From: Mesorhizobium shangrilense | GTDB taxonomy: Bacteria; Pseudomonadota; Alphaproteobacteria; Rhizobiales; Rhizobiaceae | Reading direction: 5' to 3' | Assembly: GCF_040537815.1 (NCBI RefSeq) | Contig: NZ_JBEWSZ010000014.1 | Span: forward strand, 1-64,000 | DNA: 64,000 bases | Shown: piece after piece, positions 35,317 through 45,129 of the stretch | How positions within the stretch are numbered: position 1 is the stretch's first letter | How the letters are laid out: each line of letters begins with the position of its first letter | Notes under the pieces: generated by a model | What the model was told of the DNA's origin: nothing | What the model saw: only the letters and a program-made list of their open reading frames with translations | Database searches by the model: none | Program-made: the position numbers and the translations under genes

Positions 35317-36483
35317 ATGAATGCCACATACGACACAGTTGCACACAACGTCGGTAACCATGGCGCTATAGATGAAAAATTACTTGGACTTCACAATACT
35401 TTCGCTGGTAGGCGCGTCAATCACCTGGGCTACCCGTACAATCTCGAATTTGATGCCGAGCCAATCTCTCAGTTTGCCAAATTTCTAATCAATAACTTGG
35501 GTGATCCATATGTCGGTTCACACTATGCGACTGAGGTCTGCGGCTTGGAGCGCGAAGTGGTCGACTGGGTCATGCGGGTCTGGGATTGTGCTGATCCGGA
35601 AGAATATTGGGGGTCAGTGGGCGCGAGCGGAACTGAGGGCAATCTTTGGGCCATGTACCTTGCGCGCGAGACGCTTGGTAATCCGGTTCTGATACACTCC
35701 ACAGAGGCGCACTATTCGCTGCCAAAGGCGGCGAAAATCCTCCGGATCGAGGCTTTGACGTGCGAGACAGACCATACCGGTGCCATCTGTCCGGATGCTC
35801 TGCGGGAGGTTGTTCAGGCAAATCGCCATCGCTGTGTCATTCTCGCATTGACCTGTGGAACGACCATGAAGGGGGCGCACGATGATATCGCGTTCTGCAT
35901 CAGCGTTCTGGACCAAGTCGGGGTCGATCCGAGTCGGCGCTTCGTCCACGTCGATGGTGCCCTGAATGCAATGGTCCTTCCCTTCGTCGATGGCTTGCCG
36001 CGTGGTATCCGCCCCTCCTTCCGGCACGGGATCGATAGTATGTCAACCTCGGGCCACAAGATGATCGGCACGCCGATGCCCTGCGGCGTCCTGGTAGTCC
36101 GACGCGAACATGTCCGTCGAGTGGCCTCCACCGTGAGCTACTTGCGCTCTGATGATACTACCTTGATGGGATCGCGAAACGGCCACGCCGTTCTCGCGAT
36201 ATGGAACCGGCTGACGCGTCTCGGCATCGCCGGTTTCCGTCATTTTGCCCGAACCTGCATCGAGCGTGCGGATGGCTTTGCCGGAGCACTACGATCAGCC
36301 AATGTCCCGGTATTGCTCAATCCATGCTCCTTGACGGTTGTGTTTCCGAAACCGTCCGAGAGACTCGTTAACGAATACCAGCTCGCATGTCATGGCAACT
36401 CCGCCCACGCGATTGTCATGCCAAACGTCAATGCCGATCTCATTGACCGCTTCGTAGGCGACTATACTGCCGAGTTGTCATGA
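35317..36483 (+). CDS. hdc: Histidine decarboxylase, PLP-dependent
   Basis: The 388-residue protein belongs to the group II PLP decarboxylases in the short bacterial form that turns L-histidine into histamine and CO2. Seen: LGDPYVGSHYATEVCGLERE, ASGTEGNLWAMYLARE, HSTEAHYSLPKAAKILRIEA (cofactor-stacking His), VHVDGALNAMVLPF, and the Schiff-base lysine in STSGHKMIGTPMPCGVLVVR. A histidine decarboxylase of this size is annotated in Mesorhizobium. The ATG at 35317 has GGAGC upstream. Downstream genes, a broken ATP-grasp ligase and a MATE exporter, suggest the amine was once conjugated and exported. A related serine decarboxylase activity cannot be excluded from sequence alone. Confidence 0.88.
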   Translation: MNATYDTVAHNVGNHGAIDEKLLGLHNTFAGRRVNHLGYPYNLEFDAEPISQFAKFLINNLGDPYVGSHYATEVCGLEREVVDWVMRVWDCADPEEYWGSVGASGTEGNLWAMYLARETLGNPVLIHSTEAHYSLPKAAKILRIEALTCETDHTGAICPDALREVVQANRHRCVILALTCGTTMKGAHDDIAFCISVLDQVGVDPSRRFVHVDGALNAMVLPFVDGLPRGIRPSFRHGIDSMSTSGHKMIGTPMPCGVLVVRREHVRRVASTVSYLRSDDTTLMGSRNGHAVLAIWNRLTRLGIAGFRHFARTCIERADGFAGALRSANVPVLLNPCSLTVVFPKPSERLVNEYQLACHGNSAHAIVMPNVNADLIDRFVGDYTAELS

Positions 36484-36674
36484 ATTTCTCGGTAAAAGGT
36501 GTTTCATTAAAGTTCACGATGGCCGATCTGCTCCAAGATAAAAGAGATGTCTCACTGTCTCTCACACGAATTCTCGCATCGGATTTGACACGAAGAAGAT
36601 CGGAGGCCCCCCATGCTTGCGAGCGAGTTCACCCATTGATTCCGCAACGCGCCTCAGAACCTGAGTTTCTTTAA
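36480..36674 (+). CDS. Small open frame overlapping the hdc stop, unknown
   Basis: ATGA overlap with the hdc stop suggests coupled translation of a 64-residue product beginning MNFSVKGVSLKFTMADLL. I recognise no family. It may be the start of a longer gene broken downstream, since the region to 37412 is debris. Confidence 0.25.
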   Translation: MNFSVKGVSLKFTMADLLQDKRDVSLSLTRILASDLTRRRSEAPHACERVHPLIPQRASEPEFL

Positions 36675-37412
36675 CCATGCGTTGCAAGAGTGAGGTGATG
36701 GGTGATCTGAGCGACGAAGACCAGCTGCGCGAGCAGACCTACATTCACCGCCAGCGGAAAGAGCGGGACCCAAGGAAGAAGAGATGGTGGGCTACCAGTT
36801 CGCCAACCTGATGGGCCAGCGCACCCCACCACCAACAACAAGACCCGCGTAGGACGACGACAGCCCTGTTGCCTTATTAGTAGTGAGGGTCGTCGGATCG
36901 CTCGCGAGCTTGTCCTGCGTCACATGCGCTCCCTTTGCCTCGCCAAACCGGACGCTTTGTCTCGTCGAGAGATACAATTGTGTCTGGAGGGCCTGCGCGT
37001 CGCCTGTCGGCCCGCCGTGAGCGATCCTGCGTTCACATATTCGTAGATCGCTCGCTGAGTTAGCCGGTCCACGAACGTCGCAAGTAGCTGCTTCATAGGC
37101 CGCTGGCCATACAGAGGTATTCTTCCCCGGGTCACAGAGAGGCTGCTTGTTGGTTGGCCTGCCCCTAATCGATAGCGCAGGCACCACGGCCGCTGGCTCG
37201 CTTCATACCTCGTACATTGCCGCCTCACCACTTCGTCCAGAGCAGAAGCAATAAAAACTTAAAATAAAATTGCAGGATCTTTATGCTTAAACCTCGTTAG
37301 TAATGGTAAATTCACAGCAGAATCCGATGTCGAACACGACTAATAGGTGAATACCACCGTTCATGCCCCTGGCGTAAATTGGATTCGACGTTAACTATGA
37401 AAGTAGTAAGAA
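36675..37412. other. Non-coding debris, partly AT-rich
   Basis: About 740 bases without a recognised gene. Long minus-strand frames between 36792 and 37231 are low-complexity and match nothing known. From 37230 the DNA becomes AT-rich, like the leader at 7186-7387. Confidence 0.4.
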
Positions 37413-37793
37413 ATGTATATATTTATAGAATACTACATCAATCTAACTCAATGTAAGATCAACATTCTACTGGTCGTCAAGGCGGCTCAGCGTCTTGGTC
37501 TCTATCCAATCACACTGTCAACTGATCCGGCGCTGTACGACTACCTCGCGGCAGCGGGAATCGAGGCGATCCGTTCCGATAAAGACGATGTCGATGCGCT
37601 GATCCGGGAATGTTCCCCGCCACGGGTGACCTATGACATTGCTGGGACTGTCATCAATTACTACGACGCGGTCGCCCCGGCCACGGCTCTCCCGCGTCAG
37701 GTTAAACAAAGTGCTTCGCCGTTGCCAAATCGCGACACCCAGCAAGCCAGAACTCGGCCGCTTCGCCAACGCAGTGCTTGGGGATGCAGATAG
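37413..37793 (+). pseudogene. ATP-grasp ligase, N-terminal remnant with internal deletion and frameshift
   Basis: The frame reads INILLVVKAAQRLGLYPITL, then STDPALYDYLAAAGIEAIRS and DKDDVDALIREC, the start of ATP-grasp ligases (normally about 400 residues). The residues usually between ILLVV and AAQRLGL are missing. Near 37690 the match jumps to another frame (LCRRC-like, then GRFANAVLGDAD), and no ATP-binding core follows. ATP-grasp enzymes form amide bonds between a carboxylate and an amine. Lying between hdc and a MATE exporter, it would fit conjugation of histamine, but in this copy the enzyme is dead. Confidence 0.6.
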
Positions 37794-38053
37794 ATCCACC
37801 GGTCATGAGCCTTGCAAGAGACTTCGTCGATGCTGCATCTGCCAGTGGTGCGATCGACCAAAGTGCCTCGGTCGGCCATCTCTTCGAGGCCGGCAGTCCG
37901 ATGTTAGAGGGCCAGATAACAGCGACGCAATAAAGGTCACAGACTCGTCAAACTCGCGTCCCTTTGACATCGCAGACCTCCGAATTTTGCCCTGGGGCTG
38001 TATGCCACCCCACTGGCAGACAAGGGGTCGCAGCAGATCCAGTAGGAGTCGAC
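37794..38053. other. Gap between the ATP-grasp relic and the MATE gene
   Basis: No gene recognised. The plus-strand frame MSLARDFVDAASASGAIDQS around 37806-37933 may be a further remnant of the ligase but is not diagnostic. Confidence 0.3.
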
Positions 38054-39397
38054 GTGCAACGAACAGCGCCGCCCCTCGGCTCCAAGCCATTCCAGGTCAC
38101 CAACCGGCAGGTCCTGGCGATCGCCATTCCCATGGCACTCGCACGCCTCACAACCCCGCTGATCGGCTTCGTCGACACTGTCGTGGTCGGCCAATTCGGG
38201 GATGCCCGATTGATTGGGGGTCTTGCGGCCGGAGGCGTAGTTTTCGATGTCGTCTTAACGAGTTTTAGTTTCCTGCTCTCCGGTACGACCGGATTCGTCG
38301 CCCAAGCTTTCGGCAGGGGCGATGCTCTGGAAGCAAGGGCAGTCCTCTGGCGGGCATTTGTCATCGCCGCGACTTCAGGCTTAGCATTGGTACTGCTCGC
38401 CCCGCTGATTGCCGTGATCGGCGAACGGTTCATGAACGCGGAACAGCCCGTGACCACCGCGATGGACCTCTACATCCGCATCCGCCTAATCTCGGCGCCT
38501 GCCTCTCTCATCAACTATGCGATTCTCGGCTACTTTCTAGGCTGCGGCAATGCAGTCCTCGGACTTATCCTGCAGCTTCTCCTCAACGGGGTGAGTACCG
38601 CGTCATCCGTCTTCCTGGGTCTTTATCTCGGGTGGGGTGTTACAGGCGTCGCCTGGGGAACTGTGTGTGGAGAGGCCGCCGCCACGATGGCCGGCATTAC
38701 GATTCTCTTGGGGCGCTTCCGCGCGATACCAAAAGTGTCGCGCCAGCTCACGTTCAACATGGCGGCAATGAGGCGAATGCTTCACGTCAACGGCGACATG
38801 ATGATCCATTCCTTCGTGGTGACGGGAGCATACGTCCTGTTCGCTCGGCAGGGCGCCCAATTTGGCACATTGACCTTGGCGGCCAACGCGGTGCTGATGC
38901 ACTTTTTCATGGTCGCGTGTTATTTCCTCGAGGGGTTCGCCGCGGCCGCCCAGCAACTCGCCGGTCGGGCCCTTGGAGCCCGTGATCAGCGGGCGTTCTT
39001 GCGCGCCGTCAAGCTGACCGCCGGCTGGGGGTTCGCGCTTGCTGGCCTTGCCAGCCTCCTAGTCTTCACATTCGGCGAACAGTTACTGGGCGCCATAACC
39101 AAGACAGCGGACGTGCGTGCGGAGGCGGTTATCTATCTTCCTTGGGCGGCGTTCGGGAGCTTGAGCGGCGCGCTGGCCATGCACATGAATGGCATCTTCA
39201 TCGGCGCCACCTGGTCGCGCGACTTACGCAACATGATGCTCATATCCTTCGCCGCCTTTATCGCCGCTTTGTTCGCGTTCGGGCCGATCTTCGGCAACCA
39301 CGGACTCTGGGCTGCCCTTCACATTTTTCTGCTTGTGCGTGGCGTAAGCTTACTGTCGGTCATACGTCGCCGTGTTCGCTCTGCGTTCGTCGGATAA
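38054..39397 (+). CDS. MATE-family multidrug/metabolite exporter
   Basis: The frame opens further upstream, but GTG at 38054 has AGGAG 6 bases before it and begins VQRTAPPLGSKPFQVTNRQV, the normal start of the family (447 residues). It shows 12 hydrophobic segments, with the DinF/NorM-like LTTPLIGFVDTVVVGQFGD in helix 1 and the equivalent AVLMHFFMVACYFLEGFAAA in the second half. MATE proteins exchange Na+ or H+ for cationic organic compounds. As the only intact gene downstream of histidine decarboxylase it is a candidate exporter of an amine product. Confidence 0.85.
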   Translation: MQRTAPPLGSKPFQVTNRQVLAIAIPMALARLTTPLIGFVDTVVVGQFGDARLIGGLAAGGVVFDVVLTSFSFLLSGTTGFVAQAFGRGDALEARAVLWRAFVIAATSGLALVLLAPLIAVIGERFMNAEQPVTTAMDLYIRIRLISAPASLINYAILGYFLGCGNAVLGLILQLLLNGVSTASSVFLGLYLGWGVTGVAWGTVCGEAAATMAGITILLGRFRAIPKVSRQLTFNMAAMRRMLHVNGDMMIHSFVVTGAYVLFARQGAQFGTLTLAANAVLMHFFMVACYFLEGFAAAAQQLAGRALGARDQRAFLRAVKLTAGWGFALAGLASLLVFTFGEQLLGAITKTADVRAEAVIYLPWAAFGSLSGALAMHMNGIFIGATWSRDLRNMMLISFAAFIAALFAFGPIFGNHGLWAALHIFLLVRGVSLLSVIRRRVRSAFVG

Positions 39398-39399
39398 TT

Positions 39400-39751
39400 G
39401 TCGATCGGATACTTAGCAATGTCGTCCAGAAGAATGATGCTGCGGACGAAATCATCAGCGCTGTTGATCAAGCAGTGCCCGTCAAACATCACCCGTCGGC
39501 GGCTGAAATTGTCGGCGATGGCTCCAGCAAGGATTGACAGGAAGAAGACCGGCAATGTGGATGCGGCCCCCCACGAGTGCAACCATCAGATCGGACGCTG
39601 AAATGGTGACCATGAGCCAACTGATGGCAACTGTTTGCACGAGCCATCCCAGGCTGGATACCTGTGTAGATAGCCAGATCGAACGAAACACCTGGTTCCG
39701 AAGAGGGCAAGCGTCGGTGGAACGGACGGATGAGGATCTTCGTTTGGACAC
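39400..39751 (-). pseudogene. MFS transporter, N-terminal fragment with frameshift
   Basis: The minus strand reads PLRNQVFRSIWLSTQVSSLG, then WLVQTVAISWLMVTISASDL and MVALV, the first helices of EntS-type MFS exporters. It continues one frame away as STLPVFFLSILAGAIADNFS before breaking up. A full-length protein would be 400-550 residues. It converges on the MATE gene. Confidence 0.65.
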
Positions 39752-40784
39752 CTCCTACGAATGCTCCAAGTTCACCCTTGGGGCCGACATATCGGTTTAA
39801 AATGATGCGCTCAATTCCGAGTTCTAAGCAGAGATCAGAGTCGGAAATATCGCATTGAGCCACAGGGTGAATGCAGTCGCTGGAGCATACGTGGGATCGA
39901 GGACAAGACAGTGATCCCCACTCCAGAAAATCCGAGACGACGACGAGGCAGTGCAGCCGTTCGCTGATACGAGCGGCCGTCGGCGCCTGACCGCGCCCCC
40001 TCCGCTGCCCGCGCTTCCGGCCTCTTCTGACAAACGCGCGTAGCTCTACGGCGAGTAAACGGCTAGGCCTCCTCAGTCGATCAGCTGTCAGCAAGCCCCT
40101 TCGAATAAAAATAGGCGCCATCTAGTTTCATATTTGGGAAATCATATTTAACAATACGTCAGTATATACTGGTCTCAAAATGGTTTAGATTACGTCGACG
40201 GTTTCGCGCTCAGGGGCGTTCCCACTTTGTCTACCTCCTAGCGAGTCATGCGAGTTCGATGCGGGTTATGCCAGGAAGGTGCTCTAGTCGGGGGGACTCC
40301 CGACGGTTTACGAAGTGGAAGTTTGGCATGCGTGGAGCTTGGAGGCAGTACCTGTCCTCAGCATCCGCGGGCGATTGAGAAGGCGGAGTGCGGCCGGTTG
40401 GGAGCGCGCGGGCCGTGGTTTGTGACCTCGGTTGCGCAGTGCGCTATATTTGGCGCGGCCCTTGAAGTCGTGCTGAATGGCGGTGCCGGCCGCAGTGGTG
40501 CGAGTCGGTCACGGAGCCCGACGCAAATTTTGGCCGAGCGCTTCGTAACGGGCAGACTCCTGCAAGCTGCGCATGGGGTCGTAATCCCGATCACAGCTGC
40601 AGGACATCGAAAGCTCCTGCGGAGCAGCGTTGCGACGATAATCCCTACCACTTACGGCAAGGATGCTAGAATCGCCGCGTCGGAATGAGGCGCGCAGTCA
40701 GGGCTCGCGAGAGTTGTCGGTTGGAAATCTTTTTGGAAAATTGGCGTTCCACGTGGAAGCTATCTTACAGCGAAGAGGTGGGAA
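39752..40784. other. About 1 kb with no recognised gene
   Basis: Open frames on both strands (for instance 40248-40688 plus) have no recognisable motif and poor start signals. The DNA between about 40120 and 40200 is AT-rich and falls between the MFS relic and the small gene at 40785; the first may be its former upstream region. Confidence 0.4.
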
Positions 40785-41096
40785 ATGATAATAGATGAAG
40801 CCACGTTGCAGGCCTTTAGATATTATCGCGACATGCTGATAAGTAAGGGTGTTAGGCCAGAAGATTTTTCGGAAACCATGACATGGCAGTCTCTAACAAA
40901 AACAATGCGGTTGTCCCATGCATTGTGGATGTGTGAAGAAATCTTAAAGCCAGAAGCGGCGCATTACTCCTTGGATAAGCGATCTCGTTGGTTGGGTTTC
41001 GTTCAAAGCATCCTCATTTGCGAGGGACTCGCAACCATCAAGAACGAGCGTAATCGAACGCGTCCTTGGCTCATTGGCAAAAAGGGGCATTCGTAG
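40785..41096 (+). CDS. Small conserved-looking protein of unknown function
   Basis: A 103-residue product with GAGGTGGG 6 bases before its ATG. It begins MIIDEATLQAFRYYRDMLIS, has a helical middle (TKTMRLSHALWMCEEILK), and a basic end with LGFVQSILICEGLATIKNER. No signal peptide or membrane segment. Good start signal and even composition support a real gene; I cannot name a family. It stands alone between two relic zones. Confidence 0.55.
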   Translation: MIIDEATLQAFRYYRDMLISKGVRPEDFSETMTWQSLTKTMRLSHALWMCEEILKPEAAHYSLDKRSRWLGFVQSILICEGLATIKNERNRTRPWLIGKKGHS

Positions 41097-41795
41097 ACGG
41101 CGCCATAGCCGAACAAGATGCCACAATGGGTTCATCGTCCATTCTCGTCTCTTGGAGCGTCACCATTCGTCAATAGTACAAGACCCAATGCTCCGCTGCC
41201 ATTGCCAGAGGTAAAGATCAACCTATAATCTAACGCCGGTGCGAAATGGCATTCTTCACGGGCGAGTAACTACAGCCGCAGATCCCGCCTCAGGACAAAG
41301 AGTTCAAAACCTGTTCAAGTTCCAAGCGCGGCGGCCGACAGAAGGCCATTGTCGCATTGGCTCGCCGGCTGCGGTGATCATACATCGCATATGGCGCGAC
41401 GGCACAGAGTTTCGTTGGACGCGACAAGACATCATGCCGAAAGCCCCCTGATCGTGCGCCCGACCATTGCAGCCGGCCGGCGCGCGCAGTGGCTGAGCCG
41501 AAACCAGGTCGGGGACGGTCGAACACGGAGATGAAACATGATCGCAGAGCGAGCGTGACAAGGATCATCCCACAAAGTTCCACCAGCCGGTGGAAAGAGC
41601 GTCTTTCGCGGGACGATGAATGAGGTGAGTTCGCGAGGGTTGCAGTACCGGTCGCATCACAACGATCAGCGCGCCGGCGAAGCGGAAAGCTCGACAAGTG
41701 CTTGACTTCAACCTGACGAATAGAGAGGCAACCCGGGCGAGCCACCTCACCGTCAGAGGCGGACATGCGGTCTTACCCCTATGTTAGAAGCCCGA
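41097..41795. other. Debris around the IS110 scrap
   Basis: Apart from the IS110-type tail there is nothing recognisable. The minus strand has a long open frame (41290-41766) antisense to the scrap with no motifs, most likely a composition effect. Confidence 0.35.
41340..41451 (+). pseudogene. IS110-type transposase, C-terminal scrap
   Basis: GSPAAVIIHRIWRDGTEFRW followed by TRQ resembles the last residues of IS110-family transposases (MHRMWxDGTEF type). No other part of the protein is readable here. The N-terminal part of an IS110-type transposase is at 61608-61850. Confidence 0.4.
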
Positions 41796-41849
41796 CAAAA
41801 TTTTGCCCGTAACGGACGCGCAGAAACGGCCGCGACAGGCAAAATCTTG
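41796..41849. repeat. Imperfect inverted repeat
   Basis: CAAAATTTTGCCCGT (41796-41810) pairs with ACAGGCAAAATCTTG (41835-41849) with two mismatches, around a GC-rich 24-base centre. It lies between the relic zone and the arginine deiminase gene and could be a hairpin or an element tip pair. Confidence 0.45.
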
Positions 41850-42175
41850 AAATCAAACCATTTGTTGGCGACGGTATGGCTTTTGCTCTCTCACGGGTGA
41901 CGTTTACCTAGGAGCAGGGTCGTTCGATGTCTGTACCGATGATTTGCTTGAGGGCCTCACTAGCACGAGGTTCTTCGAACAGTTGCAGGCGACCGCCAAA
42001 TCCGGTGTTTGCGCGTCTTTCGCCTACAATCTACGCGGCATCCTCTTCCAACTTTGGGCGGGGGCGAGCGGGGTGAGCGCCTTCGTTCCGCCCGATCCCA
42101 CGTTGACCGCCGCCCTCTTGGCGCGATGGCCTTGCCGCCAACACATCGACCCGCTCTGAGGGCAAGGCAACTCCC

Positions 42176-43393
42176 ATGATGAGCTTAGGTGTGCATTCCG
42201 AGGTCGCCCGGCGGCGAGAAGTACCGGTGCACCGGCCGGGCCCTGGCCTCCGCCGCCTCACGCCGGGGAACTGCAAAGGCCTTCTCTTCGACGACGTCCT
42301 TTGGGTGGAGCGCGCCGGACAGGAGCACGATATGTTCGTGGAGGCCCTGCGCGATTGGCGCGTGTTGGTTCACCCGTTGGACGAACTGCTTTCTGCAACG
42401 TTTGCCGTCCCGGAAGCGCGCCCTTGGCTCCTGGATCGCCGCGTTGATTCTTCCGCCGTCGGGCAAGACATGGTCGATGAATTGCGGGGCTGGCTCGGCG
42501 AGATTTCCCCTGATCAACTCGCGACCTATCTGGTCAGCGGAATTTTGGCTTCGGAAATGCCGTTCAAACCGCGCAGCCTGACGGGGCAAACGATGGAGCC
42601 GGAAGATTTCGTCCTCCCGCCATTGCCGAACCAGGTTTTCACACGTGACAGCTCCTGTTGGATCTATGGGGGCGTCTCGGTCAACGCTATGTATTGGCCC
42701 GCAAGACAGCCGGAAGCTGCGAATGTCGAGACCGTCTACCGCTTCCATCCGCGGTTTCGCGAGGCCAGCTTCACTTACCTGGTGCCCGATGGAACAGACC
42801 CCGCTTCTAGTCTCGAGGGCGGAGATGTGATGCCGATCGGCGGCGGTGTTGTGCTGATTGGAATGGGCGAACGAACCACACCGCAGGCAGTCGAGGCTCT
42901 GGCGCGCCGCTTGTTCACGACGAAGGATGTGACCCGCGTCATCGCAGCACTGATGCCGCGGAAACGCAGCTATGTGCATCTTGATACAATCTTCACCTTC
43001 TGCGACCGCGACCTCGTGACGATCTACCCGCAGGTTGTTGAGTTGCTGCAGACGTTTTCGCTGCGACCGAGCAACGCTGAGGGTGTGCTCGATGTCACCA
43101 AGGAGACTGGACCCTTCTTATCGGTAGTGGCCGAGGCGCTGGGATTGAAGGCTCTCCGCACTGTCGAGACCGGTGGTGATAGCTTCGCCGCCGAGCGGGA
43201 GCAATGGGATGCCGCCAACAATGTGATCGCCGTCGAGCCGGGCGTTGTGATTGCTTACGAACGCAACGTATACACGAACACGCTGTTGAGACGCGCCGGC
43301 GTGGAAGTGATCACCGTCGACGGTGCTGAACTCAGCCGTGGGCGTGGCGGCGGACGCTGCATGACTTGCCCATTGGTGCGCGATCCAATCTGA
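42176..43393 (+). CDS. arcA: Arginine deiminase
   Basis: The 405-residue protein hydrolyses L-arginine to citrulline and ammonia. Guanidine-modifying-enzyme markers are complete: [20 protein letters not shown], the acidic [11 protein letters not shown], the catalytic His region [16 protein letters not shown], and the nucleophilic Cys close to the C-terminus in [17 protein letters not shown]. The N-terminus [18 protein letters not shown] is also standard. ATG at 42176 or 42179. No arcB, arcC or arcD is present. Downstream scraps of ornithine cyclodeaminase and a CtlX-like hydrolase suggest a former arginine to citrulline to ornithine to proline route without carbamate-kinase ATP production. 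Confidence 0.93.
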   Translation: MMSLGVHSEVARRREVPVHRPGPGLRRLTPGNCKGLLFDDVLWVERAGQEHDMFVEALRDWRVLVHPLDELLSATFAVPEARPWLLDRRVDSSAVGQDMVDELRGWLGEISPDQLATYLVSGILASEMPFKPRSLTGQTMEPEDFVLPPLPNQVFTRDSSCWIYGGVSVNAMYWPARQPEAANVETVYRFHPRFREASFTYLVPDGTDPASSLEGGDVMPIGGGVVLIGMGERTTPQAVEALARRLFTTKDVTRVIAALMPRKRSYVHLDTIFTFCDRDLVTIYPQVVELLQTFSLRPSNAEGVLDVTKETGPFLSVVAEALGLKALRTVETGGDSFAAEREQWDAANNVIAVEPGVVIAYERNVYTNTLLRRAGVEVITVDGAELSRGRGGGRCMTCPLVRDPI

Positions 43394-43403
43394 GCAAAGG
43401 CAC

Positions 43404-43565
43404 CATGACATCGATCTGCAAGGCACAGCAAAGACTGTCCGCAATCTCGATGATTTCGGCCTCAATGTGGTCTCCTGTAGGTCTGCGGAAGCGGCCGTGG
43501 AACCGGCAGGCATATCCGCTCCTGCACCACAGACAACCAAACAATATAGACTCTCAGCGTCGTGA
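43404..43565 (+). pseudogene. Ornithine cyclodeaminase, internal fragment
   Basis: The frame reads HDIDLQGTAKTVRNLDDFGL, then NVVSCRSAEAAVEPAG and TTKQY before a stop. This follows the NAD-binding region of long-form ornithine cyclodeaminases (DIDxxATAKTxRNL, then a CxSxExAVExA stretch and TADKQYA). The enzyme turns ornithine into proline. Only about 50 residues survive out of about 350. It lies 10 bases after arcA on the same strand, so it is probably the remains of the next operon gene. Confidence 0.55.
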
Positions 43566-43703
43566 CTGGCACGGCACCAGGTCGGTGACATGCGACACTC
43601 CCCTGTTCGACAGCGTCGGCTTCGAAACCGAGGACTTTTCGGCGCCACGCTAGTACCAGAGCAGCTTTCCGGAAAGGATGTTGCCAGCGCCTCCACATGA
43701 TCG

Positions 43704-44735
43704 ATGACCTACATGAGCGGCCCCGCGGCATGCTCCAACGCGCTCACTAACCCGATCGGAGTCTTTCCCGTGGTGGCACGTTCAGAATTCTCCACTCAGG
43801 TACCTTCCGCGGTGGTTATGGTCCGCCCCTATCATTTCACGGTCAACAATGAGACTGCGGCCGACAACCGCTTTCAAATATCCAATGATGATGCTGGTGA
43901 TCTGTCGCCGCTCGCCTATGCGGAGATCACTCGCGCCGCTGCGCTGCTCCAAGAGCAGGGTATAACGGTGCATTTGTTCGAAGGCGAGGACAGCGACGTT
44001 CCGGATTCAGTGTTTCCGAACAACTGGTTTTCAACCCACGCTGGCGGTTACGTGGCGATCTACCCGATGAAGGGGGACGATCTCGTATTCCACGATGTCA
44101 GGTTTCCGCTGGCAGCGGGGGTAGCGCAGAAGGACATTGCCTTGCAGGTGAACGCCATTCCCGGCATGTCGCAGGAAAACGCAAAATTCTGGAACTGGCT
44201 GGAAGAGAAACCCGTGGGCAAGGGCAGACAAGGCGGCGCGCTTTCTCTCGATATCACGATGGATAACGGTTCGCGCGTGCTGGGAAATGTCGAGATGAAG
44301 GGACGCTTCCTGCACGTGGCGACTAATTCAGCAGAGCGCGCGCAGAAGGGAGCAGCCCTGATCCGGCAAGCTCTGGGTGATCTCGTCCGAACGCCCCTCA
44401 CCGAAATCCGCACCGTCGAGCAAATGATGGCTGATCCTCCTGCCCGCATTCAGGCAGGCGCCACATCCGATATCCCGGCCGAAGTCGCCGAGCAGGTCGT
44501 CCATCAGTTCCTGGACCGCCAATATCGTGACACCCTTGACCAGCCGGTCGGCATGCTCGGCAACAAGACGCCACGTCAGGCTGCGACATCAGCAGCCGGC
44601 CGCCAAAAAGTCGCCGAGTGGCTCAAATATCTCGAAAACCAGTCCTCAAGGCAACCCGATCGGGCCAACCCGATGGCCACATATAGTTTCGAATGGATGT
44701 GGCACGAACTTGGCGTCTTCGACCTTCGCCAGTAA
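43704..44735 (+). CDS. Chimeric protein: CtlX-like N-terminus joined to an unrelated C-terminal module
   Basis: Residues 34-122 (PSAVVMVRPYHFTVNNETAA, then DSVFPNNWFSTHAGGYVAIY) are the first third of CtlX-type citrulline hydrolases, members of the same fold as arginine deiminase and about 310 residues long. At residue 122-123 (about base 44070) the sequence switches to a module I cannot name: LVFHDVRFPLAAGVAQKDIA, AKFWNWLEEKP, LVRTPLTEIRTVEQMMADPP, GMLGNKTPRQAATSAAGRQK and a Trp-rich end. The frame stays open across the join. The CtlX half lacks the catalytic His and Cys, so citrulline hydrolysis is not expected. It is either a fusion by deletion or a dead gene that happens to be in frame. 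Confidence 0.6.
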   Translation: MTYMSGPAACSNALTNPIGVFPVVARSEFSTQVPSAVVMVRPYHFTVNNETAADNRFQISNDDAGDLSPLAYAEITRAAALLQEQGITVHLFEGEDSDVPDSVFPNNWFSTHAGGYVAIYPMKGDDLVFHDVRFPLAAGVAQKDIALQVNAIPGMSQENAKFWNWLEEKPVGKGRQGGALSLDITMDNGSRVLGNVEMKGRFLHVATNSAERAQKGAALIRQALGDLVRTPLTEIRTVEQMMADPPARIQAGATSDIPAEVAEQVVHQFLDRQYRDTLDQPVGMLGNKTPRQAATSAAGRQKVAEWLKYLENQSSRQPDRANPMATYSFEWMWHELGVFDLRQ

Positions 44736-44783
44736 CTGCTACTGTATCTTGGTCCTAAATAATGTACTGAGGCCCATGCGTAG

Positions 44784-45023
44784 TCAAAGACAAGCATAAG
44801 CAGTTCCGCCGACCAAAATGAGCTTCGGCCGTTCCCGCTTAGCCGTCTTTTTGTGCAGCCATAGGGGGACGCACTGATAATCAGTCCCGGAAAAGTTGAT
44901 GGCCCAACTGTGAGTCAGATGGTCCCCTTCCGGAATGGGCAAGCCCATGACTTTGTCACCGGGGCTCAAAAGCGCGCGATAGACAGCCTGATTGGCGGGC
45001 GAGCCTGAAAACCGTGAGGACTC
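44784..45023 (-). pseudogene. Serine hydroxymethyltransferase (glyA), internal fragment
   Basis: The minus strand reads FSGSPANQAVYRALLSPGDK, then VMGLPIPEGDHLTHSWAINF and SGTDYQCVPLWL, ending ERPKLILVGGTAYACL. This is the PLP-domain stretch of GlyA (HSGSxANQAVY, GGHLTHGxxVNFSG, PKLIxxGxxAYPR). Only about 80 of 420 residues remain, with stops on the upstream side. It converges on the chimeric gene. Confidence 0.75.
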
Positions 45024-45129
45024 TCACTTCTATGCGGTCGGGCAGACAAAGCCGCCCGACCAATTGCACAGCACCGGCATCAGGTCCTCAATAGACGAGG
45101 TACTGACGGTCTCGGGTTGCCTCAAACAA

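Noticed and set aside
41290..41766. 158-codon minus-strand open frame
   Set aside because: It is antisense to the IS110 scrap and has no recognisable domain or start signal.
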